A DNA stretch of 64,000 nucleotides, from the NCBI GenBank assembly GCA_010202115.1, contig CP047917.1, positions 1-64,000 on the forward strand, written 5' to 3'. The position numbers were made by a program, and so were the translations under genes. Source of the DNA: Candidatus Saccharibacteria bacterium oral taxon 488 (GTDB lineage: Bacteria > Patescibacteriota > Saccharimonadia > Saccharimonadales > Saccharimonadaceae). Shown one piece after another: positions 26,128 through 33,526 of the stretch; position 1 is the first letter of the stretch, and each line of letters begins with the position of its first letter. A model generated the notes under the pieces. It was not told where the DNA came from. It was given only the letters and a program-made list of their open reading frames with translations, and did no database searches.

Positions 26128-26535
26128 CTATACGTCGGTAGAGTTACCACCAAGACCAATTACGGTATTGAGGACAAATTGAATGATGGCGTAAGCAAAT
26201 AGGGCGACGAGCAGGCCAATGACGGCATAGAGAATGGTGTTTTTTGCTGAGGTGACCGCGTCTTTATTGCCACTGGAGACAACGTAGCGAAAACCACCAA
26301 AAATCAGCATTACTACAGCGAGGATACCGATAAAATAGAGCATGATGTTGATAATTTTTTTCACCAACGAGCTGTCACCGTTAGTTAAGTTGGTTGGCAC
26401 GCCGTCGCCACGCGCATCATTGATGCCACGAGTGACGCCGCTCTCGCCAAGTGCGAACACTGGAGTGCTTAAAACTACCGTGCCGACACCGATGGTCAGC
26501 ATGATGCTAACGATACCTGCGAAAAACCTCTTCAT
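26128..26535 (-). CDS. VirB2/TrbC-like pilin 7 (unlinked copy)
   Basis: This 135-aa protein has a signal peptide (cleavage near TPVFA) and a mature start GVTRGINDARGDGV like pilin 6. Two helices flank GGFRYVVSSGNKDAVTSAKN, followed by TILYAVIG. It is separate from the six-gene array by about 4 kb and on the opposite strand. The ATG at 26535 is chosen because it begins a canonical signal peptide; the open frame extends to 26613 without one. An AGAGAGG ribosome site lies upstream. Confidence 0.85.
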   Translation of the reverse strand: MKRFFAGIVSIMLTIGVGTVVLSTPVFALGESGVTRGINDARGDGVPTNLTNGDSSLVKKIINIMLYFIGILAVVMLIFGGFRYVVSSGNKDAVTSAKNTILYAVIGLLVALFAYAIIQFVLNTVIGLGGNSTDV

Positions 26536-26643
26536 GCGCGTTATTATCCTCTCTCTTAGGTTTATTGTCAAGTTTTGTGGTCCGCCCGTCAATCGCGGGG
26601 CTAGCCAGACCACTGCTTCTATGATACACTATTTTTAGCTCGT

Positions 26644-26736
26644 GGAGGAGTACCCAAGTGGCTGAAGGGGACGGTTTGCTAAATCGTTAGTACGGGGAGA
26701 CCTGTAGCGGGAGTTCGAATCTCCCCTCCTCCGCCA
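26644..26736 (+). tRNA. tRNA-Ser (GCT)
   Basis: A class II tRNA with acceptor GGAGGAG/CTCCTCC, anticodon loop containing GCT, a long variable arm, T loop TTCGAAT and encoded CCA. A TGATACACT -10-like sequence lies about 20 nt upstream. Confidence 0.95.
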
Positions 26737-26855
26737 GAGTTATGCCGCTCCCGTCTCGGTTTATCCGGGACTTATTTTATTGTTTTGTTTAGTACGCGGA
26801 GTGGGTATCGAATAGAATTTTGGGCCGATGGCACCATCTAAATCAGGAAATATTA

Positions 26856-26884
26856 TTGACAAATTAAAAACCTTATGCTATTAT
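26856..26884 (+). promoter_or_regulatory. Near-consensus sigma70 promoter
   Basis: TTGACA (26856-26861), a 17-bp spacer ending TGC, and TATTAT (26879-26884). It is the best promoter match I saw in the window and drives the small gene at 26932. The rest of the 195-bp interval after tRNA-Ser shows nothing else. Confidence 0.8.
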
Positions 26885-26931
26885 CCTAACATTGCTATGG
26901 CCAGATCCATACAGATAAACATAAAAAGAAT

Positions 26932-27285
26932 ATGAAATATTTATCACACATTATTACTACTACCACGATGGCACTGGGCCTGTCGACCAGCCTCGGCGTG
27001 TTTCTACACGATACGAATATTGATAAAGCGATTGTTTCTGCTTGGCAACTCATGAGTGATGCGCGCCAGGTTGATGACGACCATCACAGCAAGCCGCATT
27101 CCTCACCGCACACTCACTCTGACCATCATGATTTTTCAGGGGTGCTAAAGGACGGACAAACTCATCCGCGGACGACGCCGCGCAGCGCTGATCGCAAACA
27201 CCTACACACCAAGCTTGTCAGTCGTGGTGGCGATGGTGACATTGATGGGCATCGACTGATAGTCGATCCGATTAGCGTGAGCTGA
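26932..27285 (+). CDS. Small secreted His/Asp-rich protein
   Basis: This 117-aa protein is unrecognised. A hydrophobic N-terminal segment (residues about 4-27) looks like a signal or anchor. The middle is rich in His, Asp and Ser (DDDHHSKPHSSPHTHSDHHD), which suggests metal binding or a pH-sensitive region. A strong promoter lies 48 nt upstream of the ATG, which supports a real gene. Its last 14 bp overlap the convergent valS end. Function is not assignable. Confidence 0.6.
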   Translation: MKYLSHIITTTTMALGLSTSLGVFLHDTNIDKAIVSAWQLMSDARQVDDDHHSKPHSSPHTHSDHHDFSGVLKDGQTHPRTTPRSADRKHLHTKLVSRGGDGDIDGHRLIVDPISVS

Positions 27286-29827
27286 TGACTTCGAGCTCGC
27301 CGATGAAGCGCTGGATGAGCTTTTCTTGCTCGGCCAGCTGCTGGCGAGTTTCCTCGACGAGATGGGCTGGCGCCTTTTCAACATAAGTTGGATTATCCAG
27401 CCGTGCTTGGAGGCTTGACAGGGTTCGCCGCGCTTCACTTAGCCGCACTTCCAGATCGGTCTGGTGCTGATAGAGTGTCTCCTCGTCAATATCCAACCAC
27501 GCTTCCCTGTTTGCCGCCGCCAACCTAAGGCCTCGCGGTTGATCGGTGTGTGCAATTGACTCCAGGCGCATGAGGTGTTTGATGGTGTCTTGATTATCGG
27601 CGATGAGGCTGTCATTACCGTATAACAAGCGGTATTTCTTATTGCCCGGCAGTTCGGCGATTACCCAGCGGCCTTCCGCGACCAGCGTCTTCAGCTGTTC
27701 AAACTGCTCGGCGGCGATAGGATCAAACTTTTCTGGGGTTGGCCAGTGGTCGCGCATTAAAATGCCATCGGTGTAATTAAGCGTCTGCCAAATCGTCTCA
27801 GTGACAAATGGCGCGAACGGATGAGCGATTTTCAGGCTGGTCGCTAGCGCCCATGACAGTAATGGGCGATTGATAGCGGTTTTTGACGATTCGATGTACC
27901 AATCAGCCAGATCATCCCAAATAGCGTGATAGACCGTATCCGCGGCTTCAGAAAAGCGGTACTGCTCCAGGCGGACGGCAACGTTATTGGCGGCGTCGTT
28001 CAGCTGGCGGATAATCCAGTGGTCGGCCGGCGTCTGCGGCTCTAGGTCAACGATTTGGTGTTCATCGCCAATTTGTGCCTCGACGAAGCGTGCGATATTC
28101 CATAGTTTATTGCAGAAGTTGCGAGCAGCGATAACAGCGCCCTTGTTGAAGGCTTGGTGTTGTGCCGGTGCACGGCCAGTGATGATACCCATACGGGTAG
28201 CGTCCGAGCCAAATTGTGAAACCAGTTCCATTGGATTGATGACATTACCCTTGGATTTGGACATTTTTTGATTGTGCTCGTCGTTAACCATACCGTGCAG
28301 ATAAACATCCTTAAACGGTAGTTTGCCAGTGCGGTACAGGCTGAGCATAATCATGCGCGCTACCCATGCCCGCATGATGTCCATACCAGTTTCCATCAAG
28401 CTGGTTGGGAAGTATTTGGCTAGTTCCCCACCGTTTAGATAATCGGTAACAATGTATGGCCACTGTCCAGACGAGAACCAAGTGTCAAAGGTATCCTCTT
28501 CCCTGATATATGTTGTACCATTTACAACTATCTTTCGTTCGTCAGTACGAATGTTGAATATCCAATCGCGCGGGTCGCTTTCATTGACGAATGCTGGAAT
28601 CGGGATGCCCCATGGGATCTGCCGAGAAATATTCCAGTCTTTCAATTGCTTGAAATAAGCGATGAGCTCTTTGCGTTTGGCGGCTGGATAAAAGGTAATC
28701 TCTTCCCTCTCTAAGGCTTCAATGGCTGGCTGGGCCAGTGGCTGCATTTTAATAAACCACTGCTCTTTAACCATCGGCTCAATGACGCTGCCGCATTTGT
28801 AACAATGTCCGACGGCGTGTTCAATGTCTGTTTCGCCGCGGCGCAGCTCCAGCGACTCCAAGGCCGCCAACACGCGAGTGCGGGCTTCTGCCGGCGTCAG
28901 ACCTAGGAATTGCGGCGGTACGTTGACCATCGTACCCCCCTGGCTGATGATTTGCTTGAGCGGCAGGTTGTGGCGCTGGGCCATCTCGAAGTCATTCGGG
29001 TCGTGTGCCGGTGTAATTTTCACCGCGCCAGTACCGTAGTTCATATCGACGTACTCGTCGGCGATAATCGGGATTTCCTCGTCGGTAATTGGTAGTAAAA
29101 TTCGCGTGCCGATGAGGTGTTTGTAGCGCTCATCGTCCGGGTGGACAGCTACTGCCACGTCGCCCAGCATAGTCTCCGGCCGCGTGGTGGCGACTACGAT
29201 TTCGCCGATTTTATCCAGCGTCGGGTAAGCGATTTGCCACAACTTCCCTTTTTCATTCTTATGCTCAACTTCAATGTCGGCGAAGCTGGTTTGGTGTTTG
29301 GTACAATAATTGACAATCCGCTCACCGCGGTATACTAGCCCGTCGTCCCACATTTTTTTGAACGTCTCGTACACCGTAGCGATGACTTTATCGTCCAGCG
29401 TAAAGGTCAAATGCTGCCAAGAAGCGCTGACGCCCAGAGCTCGCAGCTGCAACTCCATATTGCCGCGTTTTTCTTCCACAAACTTCCAAACTTGGTCGTA
29501 TAGTTGTTCACGTGAAAAGTCGAAGCGGCTTTTTCCCTGTTTGGCTAGCTCTTTTTCATAAACTACCCAGGTCTCAAAGCCAGCATGATCTGCCCCAGGA
29601 ATAAATACCGCATCATCACCCTTCATGCGGTGATAGCGAATCATAATATCCTTCAAATTCATGTCCAGGGCATGGCCAATGTGCAAGTTGCCATTGGCGT
29701 TGGGCGGTGGCATGACGATGGAATACGGTTTACCGACACCGGTCGGCTCTAATGCGCCGCTGGTTTCCCACATGGCGTAAATGTTTGGTTCGTAATCGTT
29801 TGGGGTGTATTGTTTGGCTAGTTGCAT
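27272..29827 (-). CDS. valS: Valyl-tRNA synthetase
   Basis: ValRS charges tRNA-Val and edits Thr. At 851 aa it is of bacterial length. The class I HIGH motif appears as PPNANGNLHIGHAL near residue 40 and KMSKSKGN near 520. The CP1 editing domain lies between them and a C-terminal coiled coil (EARRTLSSLQARL) is visible. The promoter region carries two TTTTCACGTGAAAA palindromes at 29840 and 29877, and a third parS-like site lies inside the 5' coding part at 29504. No T-box leader was found. Confidence 0.97.
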   Translation of the reverse strand: MQLAKQYTPNDYEPNIYAMWETSGALEPTGVGKPYSIVMPPPNANGNLHIGHALDMNLKDIMIRYHRMKGDDAVFIPGADHAGFETWVVYEKELAKQGKSRFDFSREQLYDQVWKFVEEKRGNMELQLRALGVSASWQHLTFTLDDKVIATVYETFKKMWDDGLVYRGERIVNYCTKHQTSFADIEVEHKNEKGKLWQIAYPTLDKIGEIVVATTRPETMLGDVAVAVHPDDERYKHLIGTRILLPITDEEIPIIADEYVDMNYGTGAVKITPAHDPNDFEMAQRHNLPLKQIISQGGTMVNVPPQFLGLTPAEARTRVLAALESLELRRGETDIEHAVGHCYKCGSVIEPMVKEQWFIKMQPLAQPAIEALEREEITFYPAAKRKELIAYFKQLKDWNISRQIPWGIPIPAFVNESDPRDWIFNIRTDERKIVVNGTTYIREEDTFDTWFSSGQWPYIVTDYLNGGELAKYFPTSLMETGMDIMRAWVARMIMLSLYRTGKLPFKDVYLHGMVNDEHNQKMSKSKGNVINPMELVSQFGSDATRMGIITGRAPAQHQAFNKGAVIAARNFCNKLWNIARFVEAQIGDEHQIVDLEPQTPADHWIIRQLNDAANNVAVRLEQYRFSEAADTVYHAIWDDLADWYIESSKTAINRPLLSWALATSLKIAHPFAPFVTETIWQTLNYTDGILMRDHWPTPEKFDPIAAEQFEQLKTLVAEGRWVIAELPGNKKYRLLYGNDSLIADNQDTIKHLMRLESIAHTDQPRGLRLAAANREAWLDIDEETLYQHQTDLEVRLSEARRTLSSLQARLDNPTYVEKAPAHLVEETRQQLAEQEKLIQRFIGELEVISSR
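29504..29519. promoter_or_regulatory. parS-like palindrome 1 (inside valS)
   Basis: TTGTTCACGTGAAAAG contains the core TTCACGTGAA of the ParB site TGTTTCACGTGAAACA (12 of 16 positions match). It lies within valS coding sequence, as many chromosomal parS sites do. Confidence 0.5.
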
Positions 29828-29839
29828 GAATAATTCCTA

Positions 29840-29855
29840 CTTTTCACGTGAAAAG
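29840..29855. promoter_or_regulatory. parS-like palindrome 2
   Basis: CTTTTCACGTGAAAAG is a perfect 16-bp palindrome that contains the whole 12-bp core TTTCACGTGAAA of parS (12 of 16). It lies 12 bp upstream of the valS ATG. Confidence 0.6.
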
Positions 29856-29876
29856 CGAGCATCGCTACCGTCAATA

Positions 29877-29892
29877 TTTTTCACGTGAAAAC
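29877..29892. promoter_or_regulatory. parS-like palindrome 3
   Basis: TTTTTCACGTGAAAAC has the same core (13 of 16 parS positions). It is centred 37 bp from palindrome 2. The rest of the valS-femX interval (29893-29997) shows nothing else clear. Confidence 0.6.
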
Positions 29893-29997
29893 TCAGACAA
29901 TAGGCGTAAATGATCTCTCCACGCGGTTATATTACCAAGCCAATTATACCACAGAAAAAGGGGCGGCAAAACCGCGGACGATGCCTGGCTGGGGGTG

Positions 29998-30921
29998 TTA
30001 ACGCAGCGTTTGGTAGGCGCGGTACAACCAGTAGCGACTGCGCTGTAATGGCAAATCCCAAGCTCCGGCAAAGGTGACGTCGTGTCCGCCAAATGAGCGT
30101 TTGAACTTGGTGAAGCCAGCCCACGGGTGATTTTTATCGGCGCCGTCGGGGGCGATACCGTAGAGGTCAGCTTTGGTTAATCCGTGCTGCTGAGCGTCAA
30201 CGATTGCCTCGGCTAGCAGGGCAGTGCCAGCGTTGAGCTTGCGGTGAGCTGGGTCTGATGAGGCGCCAGCGTGGGCGTAATATAGCGTGTCGCTGTTATG
30301 ATAAAACAGGGCGGCGGCGATGGGTTGATCATCAAGCGCGGCGTAGTACAGTGTGGCTGCACCGAGCGGGAAGAGAGTGGCGGCTTGCTGGCGGAAATAA
30401 CTATCGGGGTGCGGCGTAATGCCGCGGTGCTGAGCGACTTGGTGGACGAATTTCAGTAAGATATCAATGTCGTGCGGGTTGGTCGAGCGGTGGACAGAGA
30501 CGCCTTTTTTATGATAATTGCGGTACACATTACGAACTGGCTGTGCCATATGGGCGATCAGCTGGTCTTGCGGCTGGGTCAGGTCGATGACGTGCGAGTG
30601 CTCGGGCTGGAGCTTTTGGTAGGTGACCTTTTTCCAGCCGTGAGTTTGCAGATGGGCGGTAAAGTCGAGGTTGGTTGGTTCGACGCGCAGAAAGGTAACA
30701 TGATGTTTTTTACCAAGTTGAGTTAAGGAATCAAGGGCTGCCGCTAGCGAATGCTCGTCATTGGCAGTAGGACCGTACGGGCAATACAGGCGGGAATTGC
30801 CGGTGCTGCGCTCCAAAATAGCCAGATATTCCCAACCTGGGCCGCTATCGCGAAAGGTGGTGCGGCCGAGTGATTCTTGAAAGGCTTGCCAGGCGGTTGA
30901 TTGTAAAAAATGTTGATTCAT
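29998..30921 (-). CDS. FemAB/FemX-type peptidoglycan bridge aminoacyltransferase
   Basis: This 307-aa protein belongs to the FemAB/GNAT-like family that adds the first or later amino acids of peptidoglycan cross-bridges using aminoacyl-tRNA. Visible signatures are a two-lobed GNAT layout, VRNVYRNYHKKGVSV near residue 128, and the C-terminal DLYGIAPDGADKNHPWAGFTKFK and FGG motifs typical of lipid II:glycine transferases. It starts 18 nt after tsaD ends, with GAGG before the ATG, so the two are probably cotranscribed. The amino acid used cannot be read from sequence. The 170-bp interval to valS carries palindromes 2 and 3. Confidence 0.88.
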   Translation of the reverse strand: MNQHFLQSTAWQAFQESLGRTTFRDSGPGWEYLAILERSTGNSRLYCPYGPTANDEHSLAAALDSLTQLGKKHHVTFLRVEPTNLDFTAHLQTHGWKKVTYQKLQPEHSHVIDLTQPQDQLIAHMAQPVRNVYRNYHKKGVSVHRSTNPHDIDILLKFVHQVAQHRGITPHPDSYFRQQAATLFPLGAATLYYAALDDQPIAAALFYHNSDTLYYAHAGASSDPAHRKLNAGTALLAEAIVDAQQHGLTKADLYGIAPDGADKNHPWAGFTKFKRSFGGHDVTFAGAWDLPLQRSRYWLYRAYQTLR

Positions 30922-30939
30922 GTTGTAATCCTCACAACG

Positions 30940-32184
30940 TTAGATTGTTGTCATTGATAAACTTGGTTGGACTTCCAGGTCGTACGGGTCGGCGGGCTGG
31001 TCGATTTGAGCGCGGAAATAACCGAGCGCGGCGATCATGGCGGCGTTGTCGGTGCAGAGCTGGATCGGTGCATACTCGATGTCGATAGGCAAGGCCCGGC
31101 GCAGTTGGCGGCGTAATTCTTGGTTGGCGGCGACGCCACCGGCGATGACGACGGAGGCAGGCTGGAAATTGTCGTAAGCTTTCTTAGTCTTATCGACCAG
31201 GGTTTTAACGGCGGTGTACTGGAAACTGGCTGCCATATTATGCCTTAGGCTGTCGTTTACTAGCTCTGGAAGCTCGTGCGACGGAAAGGTGAAGTCTTTG
31301 CCCACCTCGCGCTGAACGGTCCTCAGAACGGCTGTCTTGAGGCCAGAGAAGGAAAAATCGTACTTGCCAGTGAGCTTGGCGATGGGCAGGTGAAAGGCGT
31401 GGGGATCGCCGAGCTCGGCTGCTTTGGCGATGGCAGGGCCGCCAGGGTAGGGCAGACCAATGATTTTGGCAACCTTATCGAACGCCTCGCCGACGGCGTC
31501 GTCTTGGGTCTGGCCGATGAGCTGGTAGTCGCCGTGACCTTGGAAAAGGACGAGTTGCGAATGCCCGCCAGAGACGATGAGGGCGAGGAGGGGGAAGGTG
31601 GGTTGATAATGCGGTAAAGACAGCGCCAAATCGCTAGAATTAACAACGGCTTCCGCACGCCGAGATGCTTTCTTGTCAGATTCTTTGGCGACTGCGGGAC
31701 TTGCTTTGCTCAAACAGTCCTCGTCTCGCAAGGAATCTGACAAGCTCGCCTCTCGGGTTTGTGCAGATGTTGTTAATTCCAGCAATTTGGCATGTTTTGA
31801 GCCTCTCTTTTTCTGTTCGGTGATAAAATTAGCATACACATGCGCCTCGACATGGTGTATTTTATAAAGCGGCTTATCGTGAATGATGGCGAGAGTGCGA
31901 GCAGCGAGAGTGCCGATGAGCAGCGAACCGATCAGGCCGGGCGCATAGGTGACGGCGATGGCGTCGATATCGTCCCAGGTGCAATCAGCGTCAGACAAAG
32001 CTTTTTTAATGACCGGGTTGACAACTTCCAGGTGGCTGCGGGCGGCAATTTCTGGGATGACGCCGCCGTATTCGGCGTGGATGTCGATTTGGGAATTGAT
32101 CACATTAGAAAGCAGGCGTTCGCCGTCTTCAACGACCGCCGCCGCTGTTTCGTCGCAGCTGGACTCGATTCCCAAAATCCTCAT
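30940..32184 (-). CDS. tsaD: tRNA t6A synthase subunit TsaD, with in-frame palindromic insertion
   Basis: TsaD transfers threonylcarbamoyl to A37 of ANN-decoding tRNAs. Family motifs are clear: MRILGIESSCDETAAAV, HAEYGGVIPEIAARSH, the metal-binding HHVEAH, LIVSGGHSQL, and DDAVGEAFDKVAK. At 414 aa it is about 65-75 residues longer than usual. The excess lies between NFITEQK and FPLLALIVSGGHS (residues about 122-195) and is encoded largely by a 151-bp imperfect palindrome (31633-31783). The frame is kept, so the protein should be made, with the insertion in a loop before the SGGH motif. TGCTATAAT ends 8 nt before the ATG. Confidence 0.95.
   Translation of the reverse strand: MRILGIESSCDETAAAVVEDGERLLSNVINSQIDIHAEYGGVIPEIAARSHLEVVNPVIKKALSDADCTWDDIDAIAVTYAPGLIGSLLIGTLAARTLAIIHDKPLYKIHHVEAHVYANFITEQKKRGSKHAKLLELTTSAQTREASLSDSLRDEDCLSKASPAVAKESDKKASRRAEAVVNSSDLALSLPHYQPTFPLLALIVSGGHSQLVLFQGHGDYQLIGQTQDDAVGEAFDKVAKIIGLPYPGGPAIAKAAELGDPHAFHLPIAKLTGKYDFSFSGLKTAVLRTVQREVGKDFTFPSHELPELVNDSLRHNMAASFQYTAVKTLVDKTKKAYDNFQPASVVIAGGVAANQELRRQLRRALPIDIEYAPIQLCTDNAAMIAALGYFRAQIDQPADPYDLEVQPSLSMTTI
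31633..31783. repeat. 151-bp imperfect palindromic element inserted in tsaD
   Basis: The outer arms are GCTAGAATTAACAAC (31633-31647) and GTTGTTAATTCCAGC (31769-31783), complementary at 14 of 15 positions. The inner arms are CTTGTCAGATTC (31672-31683) and GAATCTGACAAG (31733-31744), perfectly complementary. All pairs share one centre at 31708. Because of this symmetry both strands are open and encode similar peptides: KESDKKASRRAEAVVNSSDL on minus and KESDKLASRVCADVVNSSNL on plus. The element interrupts a universally conserved protein without breaking the frame, as Rickettsia palindromic elements do. No second copy was noticed in this window. Confidence 0.8.
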
Positions 32185-32192
32185 TTGCTTTT

Positions 32193-32218
32193 ATTATAGC
32201 AAATATAAGTGGTAAAAT
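32193..32218. promoter_or_regulatory. Divergent -10 elements of tsaD and murE-like gene (both leaderless-type)
   Basis: Minus strand: TGCTATAAT (-10 at 32198-32193) ends 8 nt before the tsaD ATG. Plus strand: TGGTAAAAT (-10 at 32213-32218) ends 6 nt before the murE-like ATG. The whole divergent spacer is only 40 bp, so neither gene has room for a leader. Confidence 0.6.
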
Positions 32219-32224
32219 AGGGAT

Positions 32225-33523
32225 ATGAAAGCCATATTGGTGAAGTTTGTAAGGAAAGTACTGCCGGGCGGGATGCTGCGGCGGTTGGAGAATGGGTATC
32301 GGCGGCTGCGTGTCAAACTAGTTAGCGCGCGGTATGGCAATCCGTCAAAGCACCTCAGGGTGATCGCGGTGACTGGGACGAATGGCAAGACGACAACGTC
32401 GTGCTATATCAATGAGATTTTGAAAGAAGCTCATTTCACGACCGCGATGTTCACCACAGCGGTGATCGAGGTGGCGGGCAAGCGAAAACTCAATGACCTC
32501 AACGCTACGGTGGCGAGCACAGCGCGGATGCAGCGGTTTTTCCGCGACGCTAAGCGGGCGAACGCTGACTACGTGGTGCTGGAGGTGACGAGTCATGCGC
32601 TGGATCAGCACAAGCTGGACGGCGTGCCGATCGAGGCAGCGGTGATGACGAATTTGACGCAGGATCACCTCGATTACCACAAGACGATGGAAGAGTACGC
32701 AGCGGCCAAGAGCAAGCTGTTTCAGCTGCGTCCGCGGTTTATCGTGCTCAACCGCGATGATGAGTGGTATGACTATTTTAATCAGTTTGTTGCCAGCGAG
32801 CAAAAGATGACGTACGGTCGAAGTGCGGAGGCTGAGGCAAAAATTACCCACGTCAAGTTGTATCGTAAGGGCACTGAGGCCGACGTGGTGCTGGATCATC
32901 AGACACACTTGGAGTTGGCGACGAATCTGCCGGGCGAGTTCAACGTGATGAATATGACGGCTGCGACGACGCTGGCGTATTTATTGGGCGTCAAGCTGGA
33001 GGATATCCAGGAGGGCGTAGCCAATGTCGAGGCCGTGCCAGGGCGGTTTGAGCGAGCGGTCGAGGGCCTGGGCTATGACGTGATCGTTGATTATGCGCAT
33101 ACGCCGGATGCGCTGGAAAAACTGCTGGCTGCGGCCCGCGGTATCACTAAGCAGCGGGTGATTTTGGTGTTCGGGGCGTGTGGCGATCGTGATCAGGGCA
33201 AGCGACCGATCATGGGCGAGATCGCGGCGCGTGGGGCGGATCGGATTTTCCTGACTGATGAGGAAAGCTATAACGAAGATCCAGAGCAGATCCGGCGGAT
33301 GCTAATGGAAGGAATTGAGCGCGGTCGCGGTGACGCGAAAACAACGGAAATTGCCGACCGGCACCAGGCGATTGAGCGGGCGCTTGGCTGTGCCAAGAAG
33401 GGCGATATGGTGCTAATCACCGGCATGGGTCACGAGCAATATCGGATCGTCAATGGTCAGCGGCTGCCGTGGAATGATGGCCAGGTGGTGCGCGAGATCG
33501 TTGGTCGGGAACGGGCGGCGTGA
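32225..33523 (+). CDS. murE: MurE-like Mur ligase lacking the N-terminal UDP-binding domain
   Basis: Mur ligases add amino acids to UDP-MurNAc peptides. This 432-aa protein has the ATP motif VTGTNGKTTTS near residue 49, LEVTSHALDQHKLDG and NLTQDHLDYHKTMEEY as in MurE, and the C-terminal ligase domain. Only about 45 residues precede the P-loop, against roughly 105 in typical MurE, and they form a basic amphipathic stretch (MKAILVKFVRKVLPGGMLRR). The DNPR motif for meso-diaminopimelate is replaced by DEESYNEDP, so the added amino acid is uncertain. It could be a MurT-like relative, but the central motifs favour MurE. Confidence 0.85.
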   Translation: MKAILVKFVRKVLPGGMLRRLENGYRRLRVKLVSARYGNPSKHLRVIAVTGTNGKTTTSCYINEILKEAHFTTAMFTTAVIEVAGKRKLNDLNATVASTARMQRFFRDAKRANADYVVLEVTSHALDQHKLDGVPIEAAVMTNLTQDHLDYHKTMEEYAAAKSKLFQLRPRFIVLNRDDEWYDYFNQFVASEQKMTYGRSAEAEAKITHVKLYRKGTEADVVLDHQTHLELATNLPGEFNVMNMTAATTLAYLLGVKLEDIQEGVANVEAVPGRFERAVEGLGYDVIVDYAHTPDALEKLLAAARGITKQRVILVFGACGDRDQGKRPIMGEIAARGADRIFLTDEESYNEDPEQIRRMLMEGIERGRGDAKTTEIADRHQAIERALGCAKKGDMVLITGMGHEQYRIVNGQRLPWNDGQVVREIVGRERAA

Positions 33524-33526
33524 GGT

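Noticed and set aside
29828..29997. T-box or other riboswitch before valS
   Set aside because: No T-box sequence or specifier hairpin; the only structure is the pair of CACGTG palindromes.
31673..31867. Separate 64-aa gene on the plus strand inside tsaD
   Set aside because: It is the mirror translation of the palindromic element and has no start signals.
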